In this document: positions 1 to 7,649 of the stretch, piece by piece
Position numbering within the stretch: the first letter of the stretch is position 1
Layout of the letters: the number at the start of each line of letters is the position of its first letter
Origin: Lachnospiraceae bacterium
Lineage (GTDB): Bacteria; Bacillota; Clostridia; Lachnospirales; Lachnospiraceae
Length of the DNA: 64,000 bases
Assembly (NCBI GenBank): GCA_014804755.1
Contig: JAAUZE010000012.1
Span: forward strand, 186,116-250,115
Direction: 5' to 3'
Notes under the pieces: model-generated
What the model was told of the DNA's origin: nothing
What the model saw: only the letters and a program-made list of their open reading frames with translations
Databases searched by the model: none
Program-made: the position numbers and the translations under genes

Positions 1-129
1 CCGCATAACTCGTGAGAGCGCGTCAGCCCAGGCGAAAAAACCATCAATAACGTTATTTTTTAATTCAGATATGAGAAGCGCGTAAAGGGTGCTTTTCACA
101 CGTTGATAAGTAAGGAGTGCAGATACCGT

Positions 130-1815
130 ATGAAATTAACAGGAGCAGAAATTGTGATCGAGTGCTTAAAGGAACAGGGTGTGGATACCGTGTTTGGTTA
201 TCCCGGCGGCACGATCTTAAATGTGTACGACGAATTATACAAGCATCAGGATGAGATCCGTCATGTGCTGACGTCCCATGAGCAGGGTGCGGCGCATGCG
301 GCGGACGGTTATGCAAGGGCGACCGGAAAAGTCGGCGTCTGCATGGCGACGAGCGGACCGGGCGCAACGAATCTGGTAACGGGAATCGCCACAGCATATA
401 TGGATTCTATTCCGGTTGTCGCGATCACTGCAAACGTCAATCTTCCGGCACTTGGAAAGGATTCTTTTCAGGAGGTCGATATTGCGGGCGTTGTCATGCC
501 GATCACAAAGCACAGCTACATTGTCAAAGATGTAAATCAGCTTGCGGATACGCTGCGCAAGGCGTTTTTGATCGCAAAAAGCGAGAGACCGGGACCGGTG
601 CTTGTTGATATCACGAAGGATGTGACCGCAAATACCTGCGAATACAAGCCTGTGAAAAAAGAAGAAATCTGTCCGCCGAAAACCTATTCCGAGGCAGACG
701 TCAACCGTGCTGCGGATTTGATCTGTGAAGCGAAAAAACCGTTTTTCTATGTCGGCGGCGGTATCATTTTGTCCGAGGCGTCCGCGGAGCTCCGTGAACT
801 GGTGGATAAAGTACATGCGCCGGTCTGCGATACCCTGATGGGTAAGGGCGGCTTTGACGGCAGAAATCCGCTCTATACCGGAATGATCGGGATGCACGGC
901 ACGAAAGCATCCAATCTCGGTGTGCAGGAATGTGATCTGCTGATCAGTCTCGGCGTCCGGTTTTCTGACAGGGTTGTCGGAAATGCGCAGAAGTTCGCAC
1001 CAAACGCGAAGATTCTCCATATTGATGTGGATGCGGCGGAGATTGATAAGAACATTAAGACAACGGCGTCCGTTGTCGGGGACTTAAAAGATATTTTACA
1101 AAAACTGAATACCCTGATCCCGAAAAAGCGTCATGAGGAATGGGTTGCCCATGTGATGGACTTAAAGGAGCGCTATCCGCTGAACTATCCGAAGGAGAGC
1201 CTGACCTGTCCCTATATCATCGAAGAGCTTGACCGCGTGACCAAGGGGGAAGCGATCATCACAACGGATGTCGGACAGCATCAGATGTGGGCATCTCAGT
1301 ATTATCGTTATTCCGAACCACGTACGTTTCTTTCTTCGGGCGGTCTCGGTACGATGGGGTACGGTCTCGGCGCATGTATCGGCGCAAAGGTCGGACGTCC
1401 CGAAAAGATCTGCGTGAACATTGCGGGAGACGGCTGTTTTCGGATGAATATGAACGAGCTGGCGACGGCAAGCCGTTACAATATTCCGATCATACAGGTG
1501 ATCATCAACAATCATGTGCTCGGCATGGTCCGCCAGTGGCAGACACTGTTTTATGATAAGCGTTATTCCCAGACGGTATTGAACGATCGGGTTGATTTTG
1601 TGAAGGTTGCGGAGGGTCTCGGCTGTAAAGCGATCCGCATCACGAAAAAAGAAGAAGTTGCTCCGGCGCTGGAGGAGGCAGTCAAAGCGGGTGTGCCTGT
1701 TGTTTTGGACTGCATCATTGCCGAGGATGACAAGGTATTTCCGATGGTATCGCCCGGAAGCTCTATCAGTGAGGTGTTCGATGCGGAGGATTTGCAAAAG
1801 AACGTGCAGAACTAA
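130..1815 (+). CDS. ilvB: Acetolactate synthase, large (catalytic) subunit
   Basis: Thiamine-diphosphate enzyme that condenses two pyruvates to acetolactate, or pyruvate with 2-oxobutyrate, in valine/leucine/isoleucine synthesis. About 561 residues, the usual size. Visible are the N-terminal FGYPGG and SHEQGAAHAADGYA segment with the catalytic Glu, the central FAD-binding-like domain, and the C-terminal ThDP motif starting at GDG and ending at INN, followed by VLGMVRQWQ, typical of true IlvB. ATG 130 is chosen over the upstream TTG at 103 because AAGGAG (112-117) lies 12 nt before it. No small-subunit gene follows; two are found at 22 kb beside a second large subunit. Confidence 0.93.
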   Translation: MKLTGAEIVIECLKEQGVDTVFGYPGGTILNVYDELYKHQDEIRHVLTSHEQGAAHAADGYARATGKVGVCMATSGPGATNLVTGIATAYMDSIPVVAITANVNLPALGKDSFQEVDIAGVVMPITKHSYIVKDVNQLADTLRKAFLIAKSERPGPVLVDITKDVTANTCEYKPVKKEEICPPKTYSEADVNRAADLICEAKKPFFYVGGGIILSEASAELRELVDKVHAPVCDTLMGKGGFDGRNPLYTGMIGMHGTKASNLGVQECDLLISLGVRFSDRVVGNAQKFAPNAKILHIDVDAAEIDKNIKTTASVVGDLKDILQKLNTLIPKKRHEEWVAHVMDLKERYPLNYPKESLTCPYIIEELDRVTKGEAIITTDVGQHQMWASQYYRYSEPRTFLSSGGLGTMGYGLGACIGAKVGRPEKICVNIAGDGCFRMNMNELATASRYNIPIIQVIINNHVLGMVRQWQTLFYDKRYSQTVLNDRVDFVKVAEGLGCKAIRITKKEEVAPALEEAVKAGVPVVLDCIIAEDDKVFPMVSPGSSISEVFDAEDLQKNVQN

Positions 1816-1840
1816 GTACAAAAGAGTATAAAGGAAACGA

Positions 1841-3268
1841 ATGAAGACAAACAGATTAAGGGCGGTTCTGATTACCGTGATCAGCGGCGTTCTTGCGACA
1901 CTTGCCGCGGTATATATATTTCTTGCCGCTTACTATGCAAAAGGGTATAGTCTCGGAACATATATCAACGGAATTTATTGTACGGGGAAAACGCCAACTG
2001 AAGTCAATGCGCTTTTGCAGGGGGAGCCGGTCCGCGGAGAACTGATCGTGCAGATATCCGAGGAAGAACAGGAAATGCTGGACTTATCGGGCGTTTCCAG
2101 GCAGATGGATTATATGCCGCAGTTAGAACAGCTTCTTGCGGGTCAGAATCCTTTTTTATGGTGCCGGAATCTGCTTGGCTTTGGGCATTATCAATTGGAA
2201 CCCGAAGTCCTGTTTGACGAGGAAGCCTTGAATGACGGGATTTTGGCGCTTTCCTGCATGTCAGAGGAAGGCGTGCAGCCTTCACATGATCTGAACATAC
2301 GGCACACGGAGCGGGGCTATGTTTTGGAGGACCATACGAAGCATATTTTTGACCGTGAGCGGGCGTTTGAGGTAATTCGGGATGCAGCGATCCACGGCAG
2401 GAACAGTGTCGATCTTGTTCAGAAAGGGTGCTATTATGACCTTGCGCTGACGCCGGATATGGAGGAGCTGTATGCGGTCTGGGAAAAGATCGACGCGTTT
2501 CAGTCCTTTTCCATGAAATACCTGTTTGGTGACAGTGAGGAGATCGTGGATGCTTCCGTCACAAGCAAATGGATCATGCTGGATGAGTCGATGAACTTTG
2601 TGACGGATGAAAACGGTCTTCTTGTGTTAAACGAACAAGCAGTTGCCGATTATGTCACATCCCTTGCACAGAAGTATGATACTTACGGATTAGAACGGCG
2701 TTACGAGACATATACGGGAAAGACCGTAACGGTCAATGGCGGAATTTATGGTAATCAGCTTGATCAGGAAGCGGAATGCGCGTATCTGGTGCAGGCGTTT
2801 TATGAACACAATACGGCGGACCGGGAGCCGGAATATGTGCAGAAGGCGCTGTATCAGGGCAGCGATGATGTGGGACCGGATTATATTGAGATTAATTTAA
2901 CGGAGCAGACGCTCTACTATATTAAGGGCGGAGAACTGTTCCTAAAGACGGATATCGTATCGGGCAGTATCCGCTCGGGACACCGGACGCCGTCAAGAAT
3001 CTGCTATGTGCAGGGGAAATACAGAAATACGGTGCTGCGCGGACCGGATTATGCGTCGTTTGTCTATTATTGGGTTCCTGTTTATCAAGCGATCGGCATT
3101 CATGATGCAACATGGAGAAACCGTTTTGGTGAGGAAATTTATTTGACAAACGGTTCACATGGTTGTGTGAATGTGCCGCTTGAGCAGATGAAGATTTTAT
3201 ATGCGGATATTGAAACAGGGCTGCCCGTGATTCTGTTTTACGAGGATGAGGAGAAAGCGTCTGAATAG
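1841..3268 (+). CDS. L,D-transpeptidase (YkuD family) with N-terminal membrane anchor
   Basis: Probable cell-wall enzyme making 3-3 peptidoglycan cross-links or anchoring proteins outside the membrane. 475 residues: one hydrophobic segment near residues 8-30, then a long extracytoplasmic region of the putative peptidoglycan-binding type seen in clostridial L,D-transpeptidases. The C-terminal YkuD domain carries GIHD, then SHGCVNVP, that is the His...Ser-His-Gly-Cys catalytic motif with the nucleophilic Cys. AAAGGA (1830-1835) precedes ATG 1841. It starts 25 nt after ilvB and may be cotranscribed with it. Substrate preference cannot be read from sequence. Confidence 0.88.
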   Translation: MKTNRLRAVLITVISGVLATLAAVYIFLAAYYAKGYSLGTYINGIYCTGKTPTEVNALLQGEPVRGELIVQISEEEQEMLDLSGVSRQMDYMPQLEQLLAGQNPFLWCRNLLGFGHYQLEPEVLFDEEALNDGILALSCMSEEGVQPSHDLNIRHTERGYVLEDHTKHIFDRERAFEVIRDAAIHGRNSVDLVQKGCYYDLALTPDMEELYAVWEKIDAFQSFSMKYLFGDSEEIVDASVTSKWIMLDESMNFVTDENGLLVLNEQAVADYVTSLAQKYDTYGLERRYETYTGKTVTVNGGIYGNQLDQEAECAYLVQAFYEHNTADREPEYVQKALYQGSDDVGPDYIEINLTEQTLYYIKGGELFLKTDIVSGSIRSGHRTPSRICYVQGKYRNTVLRGPDYASFVYYWVPVYQAIGIHDATWRNRFGEEIYLTNGSHGCVNVPLEQMKILYADIETGLPVILFYEDEEKASE

Positions 3269-3297
3269 TTTAACGCTTTAATTAAACAAAGTTTTTC

Positions 3298-3326
3298 TTG
3301 ACGGATGGCTTGAAGAACGGTAGAAT
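3298..3326 (+). promoter_or_regulatory. Sigma-A type promoter for serC
   Basis: TTGACG (3298-3303), 17-bp spacer, TAGAAT (3321-3326), in the gap between the L,D-transpeptidase gene and serC. The transcript would begin near 3333, about 70 nt before the serC start. Confidence 0.7.
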
Positions 3327-3402
3327 GAAATTTGTTAGCCGACGGTGACGGACGCAGACAGCATCTGAAAACCGCAGCATGGAAAATGAGGAGGAGAGAA
3401 TA

Positions 3403-4485
3403 GTGTCCAGAGTGTATAATTTTTCCGCAGGTCCGGCGGTACTGCCGGAGGAAGTATTAAAAGAAGCGGCAGAGGAGATGCTTGATTACAAGGGCTGCGG
3501 CATGTCTGTGATGGAGATGAGCCATCGATCCAAGGTATATGACACCATTATCAAAGAGGCGGAGGCCGATCTCCGGGAGTTGATGAATATTCCCGACAAT
3601 TATAAGGTGCTTTTTTTACAGGGCGGCGCGAGCCAGCAGTTTGCTATGATTCCGATGAATCTCATGAAAAATAAGAAGGCTGCTTACATCGTGACGGGCC
3701 AGTGGGCGAAAAAAGCATATCAGGAAGCGAAAATGTACGGCGAAGCGGTTGAGGTGGCTTCCTCAGCGGATCAGACGTTTTCCTACATACCGGACTGTTC
3801 CGATCTGGACATTCCGGAAGATGCGGATTATGTATATATTTGTGAAAATAACACGATTTACGGCACAAAATTTAAGGAGCTTCCGAACACAAAGGGACAT
3901 GTGCTCGTATCGGATGTATCCTCCTGCTTTTTATCCGAGCCGGTGGATGTGACAAAATACGGCGTGATCTACGGCGGCGTACAGAAGAATATCGGACCGG
4001 CGGGCGTTGTGATCGTGATCATCCGCGAGGATCTGATCACGGAGGATGTGCTCCCGGGAACGCCGACCATGCTGCGTTACAAGACGCATGCAGACGCGGA
4101 CTCTCTTTATAATACGCCTCCCTGCTATGGGATCTACATTTGCGGCAAGGTGTTCAAGTGGCTTAAGAAAAAGGGCGGACTTGGCGCAATGAAAGAGTAT
4201 AATGAGAAAAAGGCAAAGGTTCTGTATGATTTCCTTGATGAAAGCAAGCTGTTTAAGGGGACGGTGAGACCGGAAGACCGCTCGCTTATGAATGTTCCTT
4301 TTGTAACAGGCAGCGAGGAATTGGACGCAAAGTTTGTCAAGGAGGCAAAAGAGGCGGGCTTTGAGAATCTGAAAGGACACAGAAGCGTCGGCGGTATGCG
4401 CGCAAGTATTTACAACGCGATGCCGATCGAGGGCGTGGAGAAGCTCGTTGCGTTCATGAAGCAGTTTGAAGAGGCAAATTCCTGA
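3403..4485 (+). CDS. serC: Phosphoserine aminotransferase
   Basis: PLP-dependent class V aminotransferase converting 3-phosphohydroxypyruvate to phosphoserine in serine synthesis; the same fold acts on the vitamin B6 branch in some bacteria. The N-terminus YNFSAGPAVLPEEVL and the segments FLQGGASQQFAMIP and YGGVQKNIGPAG (PLP-Lys region) are characteristic. The GTG at 3403 is preferred over ATG 3379: AGGAGGAG (3389-3396) lies 6 nt before the GTG but inside the longer ORF, and the resulting 360 residues match the family. serA follows, but a second promoter lies between them. Confidence 0.94.
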   Translation: MSRVYNFSAGPAVLPEEVLKEAAEEMLDYKGCGMSVMEMSHRSKVYDTIIKEAEADLRELMNIPDNYKVLFLQGGASQQFAMIPMNLMKNKKAAYIVTGQWAKKAYQEAKMYGEAVEVASSADQTFSYIPDCSDLDIPEDADYVYICENNTIYGTKFKELPNTKGHVLVSDVSSCFLSEPVDVTKYGVIYGGVQKNIGPAGVVIVIIREDLITEDVLPGTPTMLRYKTHADADSLYNTPPCYGIYICGKVFKWLKKKGGLGAMKEYNEKKAKVLYDFLDESKLFKGTVRPEDRSLMNVPFVTGSEELDAKFVKEAKEAGFENLKGHRSVGGMRASIYNAMPIEGVEKLVAFMKQFEEANS

Positions 4486-4542
4486 TCCCGTGATTTGATA
4501 TAGAAACAATTGTGAAATACAATCAAATGCCCTGTGGGGGAT

Positions 4543-4571
4543 ATGACTGTATTTCGCAAAGATCGTATAAT
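4543..4571 (+). promoter_or_regulatory. Promoter directly upstream of serA
   Basis: ATGACT (4543-4548), 17-bp spacer, perfect TATAAT (4566-4571). Initiation near 4578 would give a very short leader before serA (ATG 4594) and would exclude the in-frame ATG at 4534. serA can therefore probably be expressed apart from serC. Confidence 0.6.
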
Positions 4572-4593
4572 GTCAAAAAGAAAGGATAATTCT

Positions 4594-5757
4594 ATGTTTC
4601 AGTATTATTGCTTAAATCCGATATCCAAGATTGGTCTGGATGAATTTAGCGCCGATTATCAAAAGACAGAAGAAATAGAACAGGCACAGGGCATCCTTGT
4701 GCGCTCCGCGGCAATGCATGATATGGAATTGCCGAAAGGACTCTTAGCGGTGGCAAGAGCGGGAGCGGGCGTCAATAACATCCCGCTTGACAAATGTGCA
4801 ACGCAGGGAATTGTTGTATTTAATACACCGGGCGCAAACGCAAACGGCGTGAAAGAGCTCGTCATTGCCGGTATGCTTCTTGCATGCCGTGACATTAACG
4901 GCGGTATCGAGTGGGTAAAGTCGGCAAAGGATGATGAGAATATCGCAAAGACCGCGGAGAAGGAAAAAAAGAATTTTGCGGGAACGGAGATTGCGGGTAA
5001 GAAGCTCGGTATCATCGGACTCGGCGCAATCGGCGTCAAGGTTGCGAACGCGGCAAAGCATCTCGGTATGGAGGTTTACGGCTATGACCCGTATCTGTCC
5101 GTCGATGCCGCATGGAACTTGAGCCGTGACGTGAAGCATGTGCTGAATGTGGATGAGATTTATGAACAGTGTGATTTTATCACGGTGCATGTACCATTGC
5201 TGGATGCGACAAAGAAAATGATCAACGCGGAAGCAATCGCTAAAATGAAGGACGGCGTTGTGATCTTAAACTATGCGAGAGATCTGCTGGCGGATGAGGA
5301 GGCAGTTCTTGAGGGAATAAAGAGCTGCAAGATCAGAAAATACGTTTCCGATTTCCCGAATACGACGACGGTCGGACAGCCGGGCTGTATCGTAACGCCG
5401 CATCTTGGCGCATCCACGGAGGAATCCGAGGATAACTGTGCAAAGATGGCGGTAAAAGAGATGATGAATTACTTGGAGAACGGCAATATCGTCAACTCTG
5501 TGAATTATCCGAATCTTGACATGGGCGTATGCACGAATGTGGGGCGCGTAGCGATCTTCCACAAGAATATCGCCAATATGATCACGAAATTTACGGGATG
5601 CTTTGGTGAGGCAAATATTAATATCAGCGACATGATGAATAAGTCGCGCGGAGAGGTGGCTTATACCATGATGGATATTGAATCGCCTGCGACGGAGGAG
5701 ATCATTGAGCGACTGCAGAAGATTGACGGCGTGTTCCGCGTAAGGGTTGTGAAATAA
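4594..5757 (+). CDS. serA: D-3-phosphoglycerate dehydrogenase (short type with C-terminal ACT domain)
   Basis: NAD-dependent oxidation of 3-phosphoglycerate, first step of serine synthesis. 387 residues: substrate-binding domain, Rossmann motif GIIGLGAIG, catalytic Arg in NYARDLLADE, His in TPHLGAST, and a C-terminal ACT domain (about 315-387) that in this family senses serine or a related effector. The stretch after VSDFP reads NTTT where E. coli SerA has the Glu of its Arg-Glu-His triad, so the canonical Glu seems absent; this may be a feature of this short subfamily. ATG 4594 has AAAGGA 7 nt upstream and sits just after a TATAAT box. Confidence 0.92.
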   Translation: MFQYYCLNPISKIGLDEFSADYQKTEEIEQAQGILVRSAAMHDMELPKGLLAVARAGAGVNNIPLDKCATQGIVVFNTPGANANGVKELVIAGMLLACRDINGGIEWVKSAKDDENIAKTAEKEKKNFAGTEIAGKKLGIIGLGAIGVKVANAAKHLGMEVYGYDPYLSVDAAWNLSRDVKHVLNVDEIYEQCDFITVHVPLLDATKKMINAEAIAKMKDGVVILNYARDLLADEEAVLEGIKSCKIRKYVSDFPNTTTVGQPGCIVTPHLGASTEESEDNCAKMAVKEMMNYLENGNIVNSVNYPNLDMGVCTNVGRVAIFHKNIANMITKFTGCFGEANINISDMMNKSRGEVAYTMMDIESPATEEIIERLQKIDGVFRVRVVK

Positions 5758-5914
5758 AAAAGAACGCTGCGCGTTCTTTCGAAGAATCGCGAAGGCGATT
5801 CTTCTGGGATTGAGGAGTTTCCTATAAGTTAAAAAAAGGAAGCGAAGCTTCCCATAGGTGATACAAGGCTGCGTAGCGAGATCTATGCAGCCTTTCCACT
5901 TTTACTATAGGAAA
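5756..5914 (+). repeat. Two-hairpin dispersed repeat, copy 1, with extended 3' structure
   Basis: Begins on the serA stop codon. Hairpin 1: AAAGAACGC/GCGTTCTTT (5759-5767/5771-5779) with a TGC loop. Hairpin 2: GAAGAATCGC/GCGATTCTTC (5781-5790/5795-5804). The conserved tail ends in TTTCCTATA (5818-5826). Only in this copy does the tail have a distant inverted partner, TATAGGAAA (5906-5914), enclosing two further hairpins: GGAAGC-GAA-GCTTCC, and AAGGCTGC pairing with GCAGCCTT. It probably acts as the 3' end of serA and as the leader of the regulator gene behind it. Confidence 0.8.
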
Positions 5915-5972
5915 AATATGAAATACTATCATGTGTATTGATATTAGGAGCGGAAAGGGAGATACGATAACG

Positions 5973-6677
5973 ATGCCGCTGACAATTGCAATCTGCGACG
6001 ATAATGATGATCAGATCGCCGAGCTGCGACGGCTGCTTGGGGAATGGTCTGCAGAAAAGCCTTTTGCACTGGACATTGACGAATATGTCAGTGGAGAGAG
6101 CTTTTTATTTTCTTATCCGGACAAGCCGTGCAGCCTGCTTTTGCTGGATATTGAAATGCTGCGGTTAAGCGGTATGGAGCTTGCCAAAAGGCTGCGTGCT
6201 AAGGGAGATATGCTGCCGATTATTTTTATAACGGGATATTCCGAATATATGAGCGAGGGGTACGAGGTGGAGGCGCTTCATTACCTGTTAAAGCCTGTGA
6301 ACAAAGAAAAGCTGTTTCGCGTTTTGGACAGATATGTAAAAAAACATACGCCCGAAAATGAAGTGCTGCTCGAATGCGGGGAACAAACCATTCATATTTG
6401 TCCGGATCAGATCATGTACTGCGAAGCGTTGGGAAAGAAAACGCAGGTCTGCCTGTCGGACGGTCAACTGCTGCAGTGTAATATGGGGATTGGGGGAGTG
6501 AAAAATCTGTTCGGCAGTGAATTAATTTTTTGTCACCGCTCGTACATCATCAATCTGCGATATGTGCGCAGTATCGGGAAAACAGAAATTTACCTGGATG
6601 ATGGAAAAGTCCTACCGCTTTCCAGACGGCTTTACAGAGAAATCAATGAGAGATTTATTACATTTTACACCAAATGA
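5973..6677 (+). CDS. LytTR-family response regulator (cassette 1)
   Basis: Cytoplasmic transcription regulator, 234 residues: receiver domain (acidic ICDDND near residue 8, phosphoacceptor Asp59 in LLLDIEM, ITGYSEY switch Thr, LKPV Lys) and a C-terminal LytTR DNA-binding domain (about 130-234, with FCHRSYIINLRYV and LPLSRRLYREI). ATG 5973 is chosen over 5931 because AAGGGAG lies 11 nt upstream and the receiver begins right after it. The partner kinase gene follows at 6792. It closely resembles the regulator at 59159, which heads an equivalent cassette. It likely controls its own operon and/or the two ABC genes. Confidence 0.9.
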   Translation: MPLTIAICDDNDDQIAELRRLLGEWSAEKPFALDIDEYVSGESFLFSYPDKPCSLLLLDIEMLRLSGMELAKRLRAKGDMLPIIFITGYSEYMSEGYEVEALHYLLKPVNKEKLFRVLDRYVKKHTPENEVLLECGEQTIHICPDQIMYCEALGKKTQVCLSDGQLLQCNMGIGGVKNLFGSELIFCHRSYIINLRYVRSIGKTEIYLDDGKVLPLSRRLYREINERFITFYTK

Positions 6678-6693
6678 AGAATGGGGCAAAAGA

Positions 6694-6734
6694 TTGAAAA
6701 ATCAAAGATTTTTCAAAAGCGAACAAGTTCGCTT
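6694..6734 (+). other. Pair of perfect hairpins between regulator and kinase genes
   Basis: TTGAAAAATC/GATTTTTCAA (6694-6703/6707-6716, loop AAA) is followed at once by AAGCGAAC/GTTCGCTT (6717-6724/6727-6734). No T-run follows, so it looks more like an RNA stability or processing element than a terminator. The corresponding genes of cassette 2 overlap by 4 nt and have no such spacer. Confidence 0.55.
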
Positions 6735-6791
6735 TGCGAATATTGCGCTGATGCCCAAATTCGCAGGCGATTGGCAGCATGGAGGATTCGT

Positions 6792-7532
6792 ATGAAAATC
6801 ATGATGATCACCATCGCGGCGGCATTATTGTGTATGATCTTTCTGGCAGGACTGCTATTTCTGCGTCAGAGGCTTTATCATATGATTGACCACCGCATAG
6901 AGCGGTTCCAAAGCGAACAGATTGAAAAACAGGTTTTAGAGATTCAAAATATGTATCGTCAGGTGCGGGGGTGGCGGCATGATTACCGGAACCACATCCA
7001 AAATATGAGGATTCAGCTTTCCAAAGGGAATTACGAAAAATTGTCCGAATATCTGGAAAGTCTTGCAGACGATCTTGATACTGTGGATACGGTGATCAAA
7101 ACGGGCAATGTGATGGCGGACGCTATTTTGAACAGTAAGCTTGGCGTCGCGAAAAAACAGGATATTGCGATCAACGTCAAAGCGAGCATCCCGGAGCAAA
7201 TGCCAATGAGTGATGTGGAGCTCTGCTCGATACTCGGAAACCTGCTTGACAATGCCGTGGAGGCATCTTCCCAACTGTCCCAAAAGGAACGTTTTATGAG
7301 GGTTTATATCGGCAGGCTGAAAGGTCAGTTTTATCTTTCCGTCCAGAATTCGGCGGGAAGGGTGCGCCGGGTAAAAGGGGAGTATCTTTCCATCAAGAAA
7401 GGGGAGCATGGCTACGGCTTATTCCGTATTGATCGTGTTGTTAAAAAATATAACGGATATGTGAACCGTCAGAATGAGGAGGGAGTTTTCGCGACGGAAA
7501 TCATGATACCGCTGACAGAAACGGGAGATTAG
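6792..7532 (+). CDS. GHKL sensor histidine kinase with a single membrane segment (cassette 1)
   Basis: Partner of the LytTR regulator. 246 residues from ATG 6792, which has GGAGG (6781-6785); the longer ORF from 6681 would read through the two hairpins. There is one transmembrane helix (about 3-24), a short linker, the His box RGWRHDYRNHIQ (His63), an N-box with GNLLDNAVEA, and a C-terminal glycine box with GEHGYGLFRID. AgrC-like kinases normally have five to seven membrane helices; this one has no visible extracellular sensor, so it may sense within the membrane or through a partner such as the ABC proteins. The kinase at 59869 is a close paralogue with the same plan. Confidence 0.88.
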   Translation: MKIMMITIAAALLCMIFLAGLLFLRQRLYHMIDHRIERFQSEQIEKQVLEIQNMYRQVRGWRHDYRNHIQNMRIQLSKGNYEKLSEYLESLADDLDTVDTVIKTGNVMADAILNSKLGVAKKQDIAINVKASIPEQMPMSDVELCSILGNLLDNAVEASSQLSQKERFMRVYIGRLKGQFYLSVQNSAGRVRRVKGEYLSIKKGEHGYGLFRIDRVVKKYNGYVNRQNEEGVFATEIMIPLTETGD

Positions 7533-7558
7533 GATGAATGCCTTTCGTTCCGTATTTT

Positions 7559-7597
7559 GACCGTTCGTTCCGAAATGGACATGAACGGTCTTTTTTT
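7559..7597 (+). terminator. Intrinsic terminator between kinase and ABC genes (cassette 1)
   Basis: GACCGTTC (7559-7566) pairs with GAACGGTC (7583-7590), with a shorter imperfect inner stem, and T7 follows (7591-7597). It separates the regulator-kinase pair from the two transporter genes; cassette 2 has a terminator at the equivalent place. Confidence 0.8.
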
Positions 7598-7649
7598 GAG
7601 GTATGATAAGGGTATCAAATGACGGACGAAGCAAAGGGTGGGGATAGAT

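Noticed and set aside
1..129. Possible T-box or terminator leader of ilvB
   Set aside because: Only a short palindrome (AATAACGTTATT, 46-57) is seen; none of the T-box conserved blocks is present and the region is cut by the window edge.
235..1020. Long minus-strand ORF opposite ilvB
   Set aside because: Shadow of a highly conserved plus-strand gene; its product is His/Arg/Cys-rich with no recognisable domain.
6681..6791. 37-residue N-terminal extension of the cassette 1 kinase
   Set aside because: It would translate two perfect hairpins; GGAGG before ATG 6792 and the length of the paralogue at 59869 favour the short form.
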